DNA of 64,000 nt from Pseudomonas mandelii (lineage in GTDB: Bacteria > Pseudomonadota > Gammaproteobacteria > Pseudomonadales > Pseudomonadaceae): NCBI RefSeq assembly GCF_900106065.1, contig NZ_LT629796.1, forward strand, positions 1,648,001-1,712,000, written 5' to 3'. Under the pieces are notes generated by a model, which saw only the letters and a list, made by a program, of their open reading frames with translations, was not told the origin of the DNA and ran no database searches. This document shows, one piece after another, positions 27,831-38,011 of this stretch; the stretch's first letter is position 1; the number at the start of each line of letters is the position of its first letter. A program made the translations under genes and the position numbers.

Positions 27831-30476
27831 ATGCAAGACCTCGATCCCGTCGAAACCCAGGAATGGCTGGACGCCCTGGAATCGGTTCTCGACAAAGAAG
27901 GCGAAGACCGCGCTCACTATCTGATGACCCGTATGGGCGAACTCGCAACCCGCAGCGGTTCGCAGTTGCCTTACGCCATCACCACGCCATACCGCAACAC
28001 CATTCCCGTTACCCACGAAGCACGCATGCCTGGCGACCTGTTCATGGAACGCCGCATTCGCTCGCTGGTACGCTGGAACGCGATGGCCATGGTGATGCGC
28101 ACGAACCTGAAAGATTCGGACCTGGGCGGTCACATCTCCAGCTTCGCCTCCAGCGCCACCCTGTATGACATCGGCTTCAACTATTTCTTCCAGGCCCCGA
28201 CCGATGAACACGGCGGCGACCTGATCTACTTCCAGGGCCACACCTCGCCAGGCGTTTACGCCCGTGCGTTCATGGAAGGCCGCATCACCGAAGACCAGAT
28301 GAACAACTTCCGCCAGGAAGTCGATGGTCAAGGCCTGTCTTCCTATCCGCACCCTTGGCTGATGCCTGATTTCTGGCAGTTCCCGACCGTATCCATGGGT
28401 CTAGGCCCGATCCAGGCGATCTACCAGGCACGTTTCATGAAGTACCTGGAAGCCCGTGGCTTCATCCCTGAAGGCAAACAGAAAGTCTGGTGCTTCCTGG
28501 GCGACGGCGAGTGCGACGAGCCAGAATCCCTGGGCGCGATCTCGCTGGCTGGCCGCGAGAAGCTCGACAACCTGATCTTCGTCATCAACTGCAACCTGCA
28601 GCGCCTCGACGGCCCGGTTCGCGGCAACGGCAAGATCATCCAGGAACTCGAAGGCGTGTTCCGCGGTGCTCAGTGGAACGTGACCAAAGTCATCTGGGGC
28701 CGTTTCTGGGACCCACTGCTGGCCAAAGACGTCGACGGTATCCTGCAACGTCGCATGGACGAAGTCATCGACGGCGAGTACCAGAACTACAAAGCCAAAG
28801 ACGGCGCGTTCGTGCGTGAACACTTCTTCAACTCGCCAGAACTCAAGGCGATGGTTGCTGATCTGTCCGACGACGAGATCTGGAAACTCAACCGTGGCGG
28901 CCACGACCCGTACAAGGTCTACGCGGCGTACCACGAAGCGGTCAACCACAAAGAACAACCGACCGTCATCCTGGCCAAGACCATCAAGGGTTATGGCACC
29001 GGTGCCGGCGAAGCGAAAAACACTGCGCACAACACCAAGAAAGTCGATGTCGACAGCCTGAAGTTGTTCCGTGATCGCTTCGACATTCCGGTCAAAGACG
29101 AAGAGCTGGAAAACCTGCCGTTCTTCAAGCCAGAGCCAAACAGCGCCGAAGCCCGCTACCTGAGCGAGCGCCGCACTGCACTGGGCGGTTTCGTGCCACA
29201 GCGCCGCGCGCAAAGCTTCAGCGTGCCGACGCCGTCACTCGATACCCTCAAGGCGATTCTTGATGGTTCGGGCGACCGTGAAATCTCCACCACCATGGCC
29301 TTCGTGCGGATCCTCGCGCAGCTGGTCAAGGACAAGGAAATCGGCCCACGCATCGTCCCGATCATCCCGGACGAAGCCCGTACCTTCGGTATGGAAGGCA
29401 TGTTCCGTCAGTTGGGCATCTACTCGTCCGTCGGCCAGCTCTACGAGCCAGTCGATAAAGACCAGGTGATGTTCTACAAGGAAGACAAGAAGGGCCAGAT
29501 CCTCGAAGAAGGCATCAACGAAGCGGGCGCCATGAGCTCTTTCATTGCAGCCGGTACTTCGTACTCCAGCCACAACCAGCCAATGCTGCCGTTCTACATC
29601 TTCTATTCGATGTTCGGCTTCCAGCGCATCGGCGACCTGGCTTGGGCTGCAGGCGACAGCCGTACCCGTGGCTTCCTGATCGGCGGCACCGCCGGCCGGA
29701 CCACGCTGAACGGCGAAGGCCTGCAACACGAAGACGGTCACAGCCACATCCTGGCTGCCACCATCCCGAACTGCCGCACCTTTGATCCAACCTACGGCTA
29801 CGAGCTGGCGGTGATCATCCAGGACGGCATGAAGAAGATGACCGAAGAGCAGCAGGACGTTTTCTACTACATCACCGTGATGAACGAGTCCTATCAGCAG
29901 CCAGCCATGCCGGCCGGTGTCGAGGAAGGCATCATCAAGGGCATGTACCTGCTCGAAGAAGACACCCGCGAAGCGGCGCACCACGTTCAGCTGATGGGCT
30001 CCGGCACCATCCTGCGTGAAGTCCGTGAAGCGGCGAAGATTCTGCGTGAAGAGTTCAACGTTGCCGCCGACGTCTGGAGCGTTACCAGCTTCAACGAACT
30101 GCGTCGCGATGGCCTGGCCGTCGAGCGCACCAACCGTCTGCATCCGGGCCAGAAGCCTAAACTGAGCTATGTCGAAGAGTGCCTGAACGGCCGTAAAGGT
30201 CCGGTCATCGCGTCTACCGACTACATGAAGCTGTTCGCTGAGCAAATTCGTCAGTGGGTCCCGTCCAAGGAATTCAAAGTCCTGGGCACCGACGGTTTCG
30301 GCCGCAGTGACAGCCGCAAGAAGCTGCGTCACTTCTTCGAAGTCGACCGTCATTTCGTGGTGTTGGCAGCCCTGGAAGCCTTGGCTGACCGTGGTGACAT
30401 CGAACCTAAAGTGGTGGCCGAGGCCATCGCCAAGTTCGGGATCAACCCGGAAAAACGCAACCCACTGGACTGCTGA
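27831..30476 (+). CDS. aceE: Pyruvate dehydrogenase E1 component, homodimeric
   Basis: AceE decarboxylates pyruvate with thiamine diphosphate and acetylates the lipoyl groups of AceF. The 881 residues match the single-chain bacterial E1. The ThDP motif [10 protein letters not shown] lies at about 224 and runs to [34 protein letters not shown] falls in the pyrimidine-binding half. The ATG at 27831 has GGAG 7 bases upstream; longer frames lack this. aceF follows after 11 bp. Confidence 0.97.
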   Translation: MQDLDPVETQEWLDALESVLDKEGEDRAHYLMTRMGELATRSGSQLPYAITTPYRNTIPVTHEARMPGDLFMERRIRSLVRWNAMAMVMRTNLKDSDLGGHISSFASSATLYDIGFNYFFQAPTDEHGGDLIYFQGHTSPGVYARAFMEGRITEDQMNNFRQEVDGQGLSSYPHPWLMPDFWQFPTVSMGLGPIQAIYQARFMKYLEARGFIPEGKQKVWCFLGDGECDEPESLGAISLAGREKLDNLIFVINCNLQRLDGPVRGNGKIIQELEGVFRGAQWNVTKVIWGRFWDPLLAKDVDGILQRRMDEVIDGEYQNYKAKDGAFVREHFFNSPELKAMVADLSDDEIWKLNRGGHDPYKVYAAYHEAVNHKEQPTVILAKTIKGYGTGAGEAKNTAHNTKKVDVDSLKLFRDRFDIPVKDEELENLPFFKPEPNSAEARYLSERRTALGGFVPQRRAQSFSVPTPSLDTLKAILDGSGDREISTTMAFVRILAQLVKDKEIGPRIVPIIPDEARTFGMEGMFRQLGIYSSVGQLYEPVDKDQVMFYKEDKKGQILEEGINEAGAMSSFIAAGTSYSSHNQPMLPFYIFYSMFGFQRIGDLAWAAGDSRTRGFLIGGTAGRTTLNGEGLQHEDGHSHILAATIPNCRTFDPTYGYELAVIIQDGMKKMTEEQQDVFYYITVMNESYQQPAMPAGVEEGIIKGMYLLEEDTREAAHHVQLMGSGTILREVREAAKILREEFNVAADVWSVTSFNELRRDGLAVERTNRLHPGQKPKLSYVEECLNGRKGPVIASTDYMKLFAEQIRQWVPSKEFKVLGTDGFGRSDSRKKLRHFFEVDRHFVVLAALEALADRGDIEPKVVAEAIAKFGINPEKRNPLDC

Positions 30477-30487
30477 GGAGACACTCT

Positions 30488-32452
30488 GTGAGCGAACTCA
30501 TTCGCGTACCTGACATCGGCAGCGGTGAAGGTGAAGTAATTGAACTGTTTGTGAAGGTCGGCGACCGTATCGAAGCCGAACAGAGCATCCTGACGCTGGA
30601 ATCGGACAAGGCGAGCATGGAAGTCCCTGCTCCCAAGGCCGGCATCGTCAAAAGTTTGAAAGTGAAGCTGGGCGATCGCCTGAAAGAAGGCGACGAACTG
30701 CTGGAGCTGGAAGTCGAAGGTGCCGCTGATGCGGCCCCTGCGGCTGCCGCTGCGCCGGCTGCGAAAGCTGAAGAGAAACCGGCTGCTGCGCCTGCCGCCG
30801 CCGCTGCTCCAGCGCCAGCAGCCGCGCCTGCTGCCGCTTCGGTTCAGCAAGTGCACGTGCCGGATATCGGTTCGGCGGGCAAGGCCCAGATCATCGAGAT
30901 CCAGGTCAAGGTCGGCGACACCGTCGAGGCTGATCAGTCGCTGATCACCCTGGAATCCGACAAGGCCAGCATGGAAATCCCATCGCCTGCCGCTGGCGTG
31001 GTCAAGGCCATCAGCGTCAAGCTCAACGACGAAGTCGGTACGGGTGACCTGATTCTGGATCTGGAAGTGGCGGGTGCTGCGGCCCCTGCTGCTGCCGCGC
31101 CAGCCCAGGCTGCTGCGCCTGCTGCCGCTGCTCCGGCGCCAGCCGCTGCGGCCCCGGCCGCACCGGTTGCCGATAGCGTCCAGGACATTCATGTCCCGGA
31201 CATCGGTTCGTCGGGCAAGGCCAAGATCATCGAAGTACTGGTCAAGGCCGGCGACACCGTCACCGCCGACCAGTCGCTGATCACACTGGAATCCGACAAG
31301 GCGAGCATGGAAATTCCATCGCCTGCCGCTGGCGTGGTGGAAAGCGTTTCCATCAAGCTGGATGACGAAGTCGGTACTGGCGACCTGATTCTGAAGCTGA
31401 AAGTCAAAGGCGCTGCGCCGGCCGCTGCTCCGGCTCCAGCCGCTGCTGCACCGAGCGCTCCTACTCCGGCCGCCGCAGCACCTGCTGCTCCGGCACCTGC
31501 CGCACCCGCGGCTGCACCGGCCAAGCCGGGCGCCAAGGTTCACGCTGGCCCGGCTGTACGCCAACTGGCCCGTGAATTCGGCGTCGAGCTGAGCGCCGTC
31601 GGCGCCAGTGGCCCGCACGGTCGCATCCTCAAAGAAGACGTGCAGGTTTACGTCAAAGCGATGATGCAGAAGGCCAAGGAAGCACCGGCCGCTGCTGCCG
31701 GCGTAACCGGCGGCGCGGGCATCCCGCCGATTCCGGTCGTGGACTTCAGCCGCTTCGGTGAAACCGAAGAAGTGCCGATGACTCGCCTGATGCAAATCGG
31801 CGCGTCGAGCCTGCACCGCAGCTGGCTGAACATCCCGCACGTGACTCAGTTCGATTCGGCTGATATCACCGACCTGGAAGCGTTCCGCATCGCTCAGAAA
31901 GCAGTCGCAGAGAAGGCCGGCGTCAAGCTGACCATCCTGCCGCTGCTGCTCAAGTCGTGCGCGCACCTGCTCAAGGAGCTGCCGGACTTCAACAGTTCGC
32001 TGGCGCCAAGCGGCAAGGCGATCATCCGCAAGAAGTACGTGAACATCGGCTTCGCCGTCGACACCCCTGAAGGCCTGCTGGTACCGGTCATCAAGAACGT
32101 CGACCAGAAGAGCCTGTTGCAACTGGCAGCCGAAGCCGCTGCGCTGGCCGCCAAAGCCCGCGACAAAAAGCTCACCGCTGACGACATGCAAGGCGCCTGC
32201 TTCACCATTTCCAGCCTCGGCCACATTGGCGGCACCGGCTTCACGCCGATCGTCAACGCGCCGGAAGTGGCGATCCTCGGTGTTTCCAAGGCAACCATCC
32301 AGCCAGTCTGGGACGGCAAAGCCTTCCAGCCGAAACTGATGCTGCCACTGTCGCTGTCCTACGATCACCGCGTGATCAACGGCGCTGCTGCTGCACGCTT
32401 CACCCAGCGTCTGAGCAGCCTGCTGGCGGACATCCGTACCATCCTGCTGTAA
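30488..32452 (+). CDS. aceF: Dihydrolipoyl acetyltransferase (PDH E2), three lipoyl domains
   Basis: AceF forms the PDH core and passes acetyl groups to CoA. The 654 residues have three lipoyl domains with lipoylated lysines at 41, 159 and 271 (each in ESDKASME), separated by Ala/Pro-rich flexible linkers; then an E1/E3-binding domain (about 350-385, VRQLAREFGVELSAVGASG) and the catalytic domain ending in SYDHRVINGAAAARF. Domains 2 and 3 are much closer to each other than to domain 1. It is the second gene of the aceEF operon. Confidence 0.97.
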   Translation: MSELIRVPDIGSGEGEVIELFVKVGDRIEAEQSILTLESDKASMEVPAPKAGIVKSLKVKLGDRLKEGDELLELEVEGAADAAPAAAAAPAAKAEEKPAAAPAAAAAPAPAAAPAAASVQQVHVPDIGSAGKAQIIEIQVKVGDTVEADQSLITLESDKASMEIPSPAAGVVKAISVKLNDEVGTGDLILDLEVAGAAAPAAAAPAQAAAPAAAAPAPAAAAPAAPVADSVQDIHVPDIGSSGKAKIIEVLVKAGDTVTADQSLITLESDKASMEIPSPAAGVVESVSIKLDDEVGTGDLILKLKVKGAAPAAAPAPAAAAPSAPTPAAAAPAAPAPAAPAAAPAKPGAKVHAGPAVRQLAREFGVELSAVGASGPHGRILKEDVQVYVKAMMQKAKEAPAAAAGVTGGAGIPPIPVVDFSRFGETEEVPMTRLMQIGASSLHRSWLNIPHVTQFDSADITDLEAFRIAQKAVAEKAGVKLTILPLLLKSCAHLLKELPDFNSSLAPSGKAIIRKKYVNIGFAVDTPEGLLVPVIKNVDQKSLLQLAAEAAALAAKARDKKLTADDMQGACFTISSLGHIGGTGFTPIVNAPEVAILGVSKATIQPVWDGKAFQPKLMLPLSLSYDHRVINGAAAARFTQRLSSLLADIRTILL

Positions 32453-32460
32453 CACCGGCC

Positions 32461-32551
32461 GGCCCTCCTTCATCGGAGGGCCCGTCGCGTTCCATGTTTT
32501 CCGAGCGCCACGCTCGTACCTCAACCCCGCCAATTTGGCGGGGCTTTTTTT
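32461..32551 (+). terminator. Rho-independent terminator after aceF
   Basis: A first hairpin GGCCCTCC / GGAGGGCC (32461-32482) is followed by a canonical terminator: CCCCGCC / GGCGGGG (32525-32543) and seven Ts (32545-32551). Confidence 0.9.
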
Positions 32552-32722
32552 GCCTTGAACAAAGTAATTTCCTACAGTCGTGGCTTACATCGCCCACAAC
32601 TCATGGCGGCTTTCGCTCGATATTTTTTGCCGTTTAATAACTAGGCTTAGTTCGACAGCATTTTCTTTTAAATACTGAAAACCTCATTTGCTTAGTTAAC
32701 GTTATTTCGAACGGATTCGAAC

Positions 32723-34117
32723 ATGTTTAAACCAACTGTCGGCCCTATTATTGGCCACACTACAACTAACCACGTACGTATTTTTTTGCGGGGAGAACGT
32801 CAAGACAACTCGCTGGTATTTGCCGGCATTCGTTATCGGCGCGCGGGGGAAGAGCGTTGGTCGCAAGGTGTCTTTGCCAAACTGTCGATCTTGCGCGATA
32901 TGTCCGATGTGATTGCACTCAATAACCTCGCCACCGATACCGACTATGAATACCAGGCCGGATGGTTCAGCCCCATGAGCCCGGTGCACACCGTGGAGAC
33001 CGTTCAGGAACTGCCGCTGCAATGGCCACGGGAGATTTATCGCTTTCGCACCCTGTCCAGCAAGGCCAACACACCGAGGGCGTACATCGTCGGCTCATGC
33101 CGCTACCTGCGCATGACCGCAGGCATCCCTTCGGCGCCTCATCTGGGCGACCGTATTTTTGCCTCGATCACCGAACTTGCGCAGCAGGCCGAGCCGCCCA
33201 TCAGCGCGATGTTAATGACGGGTGATCAAATTTACGTCGATGATCTGAACGTTATTGCTCCCGACCGGGAATACAAGGAAATACTCAGCAAATATCGCGC
33301 GGCGTTTTCCCAACCGAACATCGCCCGATTAATGTCCAACACCTCGACTTATATGATCCTCGACGATCATGAAATAGAAGACAACTGGCCCGCCAACGAA
33401 AGCAAGGCCGATGCCTATTTATATAAGAACGCCATGGCAGCCTATGAGATATACCAAGCCAGCCACAGTCCGGCGCATGACTTATTACCCAACGGTCAAG
33501 TAAGCCGAAAGTTGGAACAGTATTGGTATCAGTTCGCCGAAGGCGATATTGAATGGTTTGTCACCGACAGCCGAACCCGTCGTAACTTGTCGCCCAATGA
33601 TCGACGCATCCTCGACGATGAGCAGGAACAGGCGCTGTGCAAATGGCTGATCCACAGCCCGGCCCGGGTCAAGTTCGTGGTCACCAGCGTGATGTTCTAC
33701 CCCGACCGCAAACTCAACGGCGATGACGCCTGGAAAGCCTTCCCGGAACAACGCCTGCGGTTGCTGGAGACGATTCGCACGCATCGCATCAAGAACGTCA
33801 TCTTCGTTTCCGGCGATGTCCACGGCTCACTGACCAGTCGCCTGACCCACAGCGAGGATCCGGACTTCGACGTGCACACCATCGTCTCGTCCCCGCTGTG
33901 CAACAGCAAATTGCTGCCCTATGCCTCCGAGTCCACCTTCATTCTGAACCAGGCGCTGGCACGTACCGCAGCGGGAGATTATCGACATGAACTGACCAGC
34001 AAGGTGGTCAGCGAAGACAACTTTGCTCATCTGGTGGTGGATCGGGAGCAGATTCAGGTCAGTTACCACGACCGGAACGGCCGGCGCCTGCAATCGATCA
34101 ACATCCCGCTGCACTAA
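32723..34117 (+). CDS. PhoD-like alkaline phosphatase/phosphodiesterase
   Basis: 464 residues of the PhoD-like metallophosphatase family. Metal-ligand segments are visible: MTGDQIYVDD (about 168), MILDDHEIEDNWP (about 211) and FVSGDVHGS (about 366). Family members hydrolyse phosphomonoesters or diesters and are normally Tat-exported; this protein starts MFKPTVGPIIGHTT with no twin-arginine signal, so it is probably cytoplasmic or the substrate differs. Two TTCGAA boxes spaced exactly 10 bp (32706, 32716) lie just before the ATG. It sits alone between aceF and dipA. Confidence 0.85.
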   Translation: MFKPTVGPIIGHTTTNHVRIFLRGERQDNSLVFAGIRYRRAGEERWSQGVFAKLSILRDMSDVIALNNLATDTDYEYQAGWFSPMSPVHTVETVQELPLQWPREIYRFRTLSSKANTPRAYIVGSCRYLRMTAGIPSAPHLGDRIFASITELAQQAEPPISAMLMTGDQIYVDDLNVIAPDREYKEILSKYRAAFSQPNIARLMSNTSTYMILDDHEIEDNWPANESKADAYLYKNAMAAYEIYQASHSPAHDLLPNGQVSRKLEQYWYQFAEGDIEWFVTDSRTRRNLSPNDRRILDDEQEQALCKWLIHSPARVKFVVTSVMFYPDRKLNGDDAWKAFPEQRLRLLETIRTHRIKNVIFVSGDVHGSLTSRLTHSEDPDFDVHTIVSSPLCNSKLLPYASESTFILNQALARTAAGDYRHELTSKVVSEDNFAHLVVDREQIQVSYHDRNGRRLQSINIPLH

Positions 34118-34310
34118 GGAAAATGAAGGCCAAATGCATTAGTTTTCGGCCCTGGCTGGAGAAATCCTCGCCCCTGCCGACATATTCTTATAGCACTTGG
34201 CCTTCATGTCTCTTGTCAGTCAGTGTCGCAATGATGCAACCTTGCCGCAGGCAACAGTAAAGAGGGCGAGAGCCCGGCGCGATCAGCACATTCGAAGCGA
34301 GTTTCCCTCA

Positions 34311-37004
34311 ATGAAAAGCCAACCTGATGCCGCCAGCCGTATGGTGGCCGAGGTAGTGACGCAATTGCCTGTGCCCTCGCGGCTCGGCATGCTGCGTTTC
34401 GAACGGCTGAATGAAGCTAGCTGGGCACTCCTGTTTCTCGATCCCAATTGCGAACGACAATTTGGTCTGCCGGCCGTGGAGCTTTGTGCCTTGGTCGACT
34501 CGCCTTATGCCAGCCTGATGGAGCCTGAAGCGCGCTATCAACTGCACGACGCGATTCAGCAGCAACTCAGAGAGAGCCCGCATTACCTGATCCGCTACAA
34601 CCTGCACACCGCCAAAGGCTCCTTGAGCCTGCTCGAACTGGGCGAAGCCTACCGACAACACAATCGACACCTTCTGCGCGGTTACCTGATGGTCGTGGAC
34701 GGCTTGTTCGAGGGTGAACCGCTGCTGCCGTCGCTGGACCTGGAAACCCAGAACTCGCGCCTGCAAATCGCCCTGGAACTCAATCAGCGCGCCCAGTTGG
34801 AACAACTGCAGCATCTGGATCGGGTCCGCGCCCAGCAAGACTTGATCCTGCTGCTGACCCGCCAGCGCTACAGCACCAACAATTCCCTGCAAGAAGCCGC
34901 CGAACTGATTACCCGCAGCGCTTGCGACATCTATGAAATCGACTGCGCCAGCCTGTGGAACCTCGAAGGCTCGCTGCTGGTGCCGATCTCGGCCTATCAC
35001 CGCACCTCCGGGGAATATCAGCTGCCGGAACCGATCGACGTCAGCGGCTTCCCGGATTACCTCGACGCCTTGCACGGCAGCCGCGCCATCGATGCGCACA
35101 ACGCCATTCGCGATCCGCGTACCCGGGAAATGGCCGAACACCTGCGCCCGCGCGATGTGAACGCCATGCTCGACGCCAGTATCCGCGTCGACGGCCAAGT
35201 GGTCGGCGTGCTGTGCCTGGAACAGACTGGCGCGACCCGTGCCTGGCAGTCGGATGAAATCGCCTTCGCCGGCGAGCTGGCCGATCAGTTCGCCCAAGTC
35301 ATCAACAACCACAACCGCCGCACCGCCACGAGTGCCTTGCACTTGTTCCAGCGGGCGGTCGAGCAAAGCGCCAACGCGTTTTTGCTGGTCAATTGCGATG
35401 GCGTGGTGGAATACGTCAACCCGAGCTTCACGGCGATCACCCAGTACACCACCGAGGAAGTCCACGGCCAGCGGCTATCGGAACTGCCTGCGTTGGAGAA
35501 CCTCAGCGAACTGCTGTTCGACGCACCGTCGGCGCTGGCCAAGAGCAACAGCTGGCAGGGCGAGTTCAAGAGCCGGCGCAAAAACCTCGAACCCTACTGG
35601 GGCCAGTTGTCGATTTCCAAGGTCTATGGCGACAACCGAGAGCTGACGCACTACATCGGCATCTACGAAGACATCACCCAGACCAAGCTCGCCCAGCAGC
35701 GCATCGAGCGCCTGGCCTACACCGACAATCTGACCAACCTCGGCAACCGCCCGGCGTTCATCCGCAACCTCGACGAACGCTTCGCCCGGGACAGCGATAC
35801 GCCGATCAGCCTGCTCCTGGTGGACATCGACAACTTCAAGCGCATCAACGACAGCCTCGGCCACCAGACCGGCGACAAACTGCTGATCAGCCTGGCCCGG
35901 CGCCTGCGCAACAGCCTGAGCCCGAGCGGCAGCCTGGCGCGATTCGCCAGTAACGAATTCGCCGTGCTGCTGGACAACACCGACCTCGCGATGGGCCAGC
36001 ACGTCGCCAACCAATTGCTGGCGACCCTCGACAAGCCGATGTTCGTCGACAACCAGTTGATCAGCGTCACCGGCTCCGTGGGCCTGGCCTGCGCGCCGCT
36101 GCACGGTCGCGATCCACAGACATTAATGCGCAACGCCGGCCTGGCGCTGCACAAGGCCAAGGCCAATGGCAAACACCAGGTCCAAGTGTTCACCGAAGCA
36201 CTGAACGCCGAGGCCAGCTACAAGCTGTTCGTGGAAAACAACCTGCGCCGCGCCCTGACCCAGAATGAGCTGGACGTGTTCTATCAGCCCAAACTGTGCC
36301 TGCGCAGTGGTCGCCTGCTGGGCATGGAAGCGCTGCTGCGCTGGAACCATCCAGAAAAAGGCATGATCCGCCCGGACCAGTTCATCAGCGTTGCCGAAGA
36401 AACCGGCCTGATCATCCCGATCGGCAAATGGATCGCCCGCCAGGCCTGCCGCATGAGCAAAGACCTGACCGCCGCCGGCCTGGGCAATCTTCAAGTGGCG
36501 ATCAACTTGTCGCCCAAGCAGTTCTCCGACCCGGACCTGGTGGCGTCCATCGCCAACATCCTCAAGGAAGAAGCGCTGCCGGGGAACCTGCTGGAGCTGG
36601 AACTGACCGAAGGCCTGCTGCTGGAAGCCACCGAAGACACCCACTTGCAGCTCGATCAACTCAAGCGCCTGGGCCTGACCCTGGCCATGGACGATTTCGG
36701 CACCGGTTACTCGTCGCTCAGTTACCTGAAAAAATTCCCGATCGACATCATCAAGATCGACCGAAGCTTCATCCACGAAATCCCGGACAACCAGGACGAC
36801 ATGGAAATCACCTCCGCGGTGATCGCCATGGCTCACAACCTGAAACTCAAAGTTGTGGCGGAAGGGATCGAGACGGCCGAGCAGCTTGCGTTCTTGCGTC
36901 GCCACCGCTGCGATGTCGGCCAGGGCTACCTGTTCGACCGCCCCATCCCCGGCGCCGAGCTGATCGAAAAGCTCAAGCGCTACCCACGCGGCCCGCTCGT
37001 CTGA
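34311..37004 (+). CDS. dipA: Cyclic-di-GMP phosphodiesterase DipA (GAF-PAS-GGDEF-EAL)
   Basis: DipA degrades c-di-GMP and drives biofilm dispersion in P. aeruginosa (PA5017, same position after aceF). The 897 residues contain an N-terminal PAS-like region, a GAF domain (about 185-345), a PAS domain (about 360-470), a GGDEF domain in which the signature is ASNEF (546-550), and an EAL domain with EALLRW at 673 and DDFGTGYSSL at 794. The cyclase motif is degenerate, the EAL residues are intact, so phosphodiesterase activity is expected. No membrane segments. In-frame starts at 34197 and 34206 are possible but lack an SD; the 34311 start has GAG at weak spacing. Confidence 0.92.
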   Translation: MKSQPDAASRMVAEVVTQLPVPSRLGMLRFERLNEASWALLFLDPNCERQFGLPAVELCALVDSPYASLMEPEARYQLHDAIQQQLRESPHYLIRYNLHTAKGSLSLLELGEAYRQHNRHLLRGYLMVVDGLFEGEPLLPSLDLETQNSRLQIALELNQRAQLEQLQHLDRVRAQQDLILLLTRQRYSTNNSLQEAAELITRSACDIYEIDCASLWNLEGSLLVPISAYHRTSGEYQLPEPIDVSGFPDYLDALHGSRAIDAHNAIRDPRTREMAEHLRPRDVNAMLDASIRVDGQVVGVLCLEQTGATRAWQSDEIAFAGELADQFAQVINNHNRRTATSALHLFQRAVEQSANAFLLVNCDGVVEYVNPSFTAITQYTTEEVHGQRLSELPALENLSELLFDAPSALAKSNSWQGEFKSRRKNLEPYWGQLSISKVYGDNRELTHYIGIYEDITQTKLAQQRIERLAYTDNLTNLGNRPAFIRNLDERFARDSDTPISLLLVDIDNFKRINDSLGHQTGDKLLISLARRLRNSLSPSGSLARFASNEFAVLLDNTDLAMGQHVANQLLATLDKPMFVDNQLISVTGSVGLACAPLHGRDPQTLMRNAGLALHKAKANGKHQVQVFTEALNAEASYKLFVENNLRRALTQNELDVFYQPKLCLRSGRLLGMEALLRWNHPEKGMIRPDQFISVAEETGLIIPIGKWIARQACRMSKDLTAAGLGNLQVAINLSPKQFSDPDLVASIANILKEEALPGNLLELELTEGLLLEATEDTHLQLDQLKRLGLTLAMDDFGTGYSSLSYLKKFPIDIIKIDRSFIHEIPDNQDDMEITSAVIAMAHNLKLKVVAEGIETAEQLAFLRRHRCDVGQGYLFDRPIPGAELIEKLKRYPRGPLV

Positions 37005-37040
37005 CAGCACACCACAAAATCCCTGTGGAACACCGTAATC

Positions 37041-37137
37041 CCCTGTGCGAGCGAGCCTGCTCGCGATAGCGGTGTGTCAGTCGCCATCAATGTTTAATGT
37101 CCCGCCGCTATCGCAAGCAGGCACGCTCGCACAGGGG
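37041..37137. repeat. REP doublet (REPIN) after dipA
   Basis: Inverted pair: CTGTGCGAGCGAGCCTGCTC at 37043 and facing GAGCGTGCC-type copy ending near 37137, with the extended tail GCGATAGCGG that is also present at 54798-54889. It fills the gap to msrA. Confidence 0.8.
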
Positions 37138-37212
37138 TAGTGCGTAACCGGCCGGCATTGGGCAAACTGCGTGTCTGACAATTTACATTCAACCTGACTG
37201 AGGGGACTGATG

Positions 37213-37860
37213 ATGGTCTTGCGCTCGGAAATCCTGGTGAACAAAAACGTGCTACCTACCAAAGAACAAGCTCTGCCCGGCCGTGAAACCCCGATGACCG
37301 TGCCGGAAAAACACTTCGTCCACGACGCCCCACTGCTGGGCCCGTTCGCGATGGACGTGGATTTCGCGATCTTCGGCCTGGGCTGCTTCTGGGGCGCGGA
37401 ACGCAAGTTCTGGCAACGTGAAGGCGTGGTCAGCACGGCGGTGGGTTATGCCGGCGGTTTTACCCCGAACCCGACCTATGAAGAAGTTTGTTCGGGCCTG
37501 ACCGGCCACAGCGAAGTGGTGCTGGTGGTCTACGAACCGGCCAAAGTCAGCTACGAAGAACTGCTGAAAATGTTCTGGGAATTGCACAACCCGACGCAAG
37601 GCATGCGTCAGGGCAACGACATCGGCACTCAGTACCGCTCGGTGATCTATGCGACCAACCCGACGCAACTGGCCGCCGCCAAGCACAGCAAGGACGTGTT
37701 CCAGGCTGAGTTGACCAAGGCCGGGAAAGGCGAAATCACCACCGAAATCGAAGAAGCGCCGACGTTCTACTTCGCCGAGGCGTATCACCAGCAGTACCTG
37801 GCGAAGAACCCTGAAGGGTATTGCGGGATTGGTGGTACGGGCGTTACCTGCCCGATCTAA
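37213..37860 (+). CDS. msrA: Peptide methionine sulfoxide reductase MsrA
   Basis: MsrA reduces methionine-S-sulfoxide in proteins. The 215 residues contain the active-site motif [10 protein letters not shown] with catalytic Cys58, the conserved GYAGG, and a C-terminal YCGIGGTGV segment with the resolving cysteine. Two ATGs are adjacent at 37210 and 37213 behind GAGGGG; I use the second, which gives better spacing and the usual length. The dipA-msrA order matches P. aeruginosa. Confidence 0.95.
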   Translation: MVLRSEILVNKNVLPTKEQALPGRETPMTVPEKHFVHDAPLLGPFAMDVDFAIFGLGCFWGAERKFWQREGVVSTAVGYAGGFTPNPTYEEVCSGLTGHSEVVLVVYEPAKVSYEELLKMFWELHNPTQGMRQGNDIGTQYRSVIYATNPTQLAAAKHSKDVFQAELTKAGKGEITTEIEEAPTFYFAEAYHQQYLAKNPEGYCGIGGTGVTCPI

Positions 37861-37877
37861 CTCTCGGGCCCTGAAAA

Positions 37878-37974
37878 GCTTCGCGGGCAAGCCTCGCTCC
37901 TACAGGGATTTATGTCGATCACAAAATTGTGCTCAGATATCGATCCCTGTAGGAGCGAGGCTTGCCCGCGAAGG
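37878..37974. repeat. REP doublet, TAGGAGCGAGGCTTGCCCGC type
   Basis: Two facing copies of CTGTAGGAGCGAGGCTTGCC...CGCGAA, at about 37878-37907 and 37944-37974, lying between the convergent msrA and rlmJ. The same type recurs at 48664-48739. Confidence 0.85.
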
Positions 37975-38011
37975 CGTCCGATCAGACGCCATCAATCCAT
38001 CTGATCAGCCA

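Noticed and set aside
30350..32533. 727-codon open frame antisense to aceF
   Set aside because: It mirrors the Ala/Pro-rich linkers and lipoyl domains of aceF in GC-rich DNA; composition is low complexity and aceF is certain.
34197..34310. Longer N-terminus for dipA from TTG 34197 or ATG 34206
   Set aside because: No ribosome-binding site and the extra residues are unlike the family; they also fall inside the inverted repeat.
35940..35960. GGDEF-domain mutation ASNEF as a novel inactivation
   Set aside because: The DipA family is known to carry a degenerate GGDEF motif, so this is expected.
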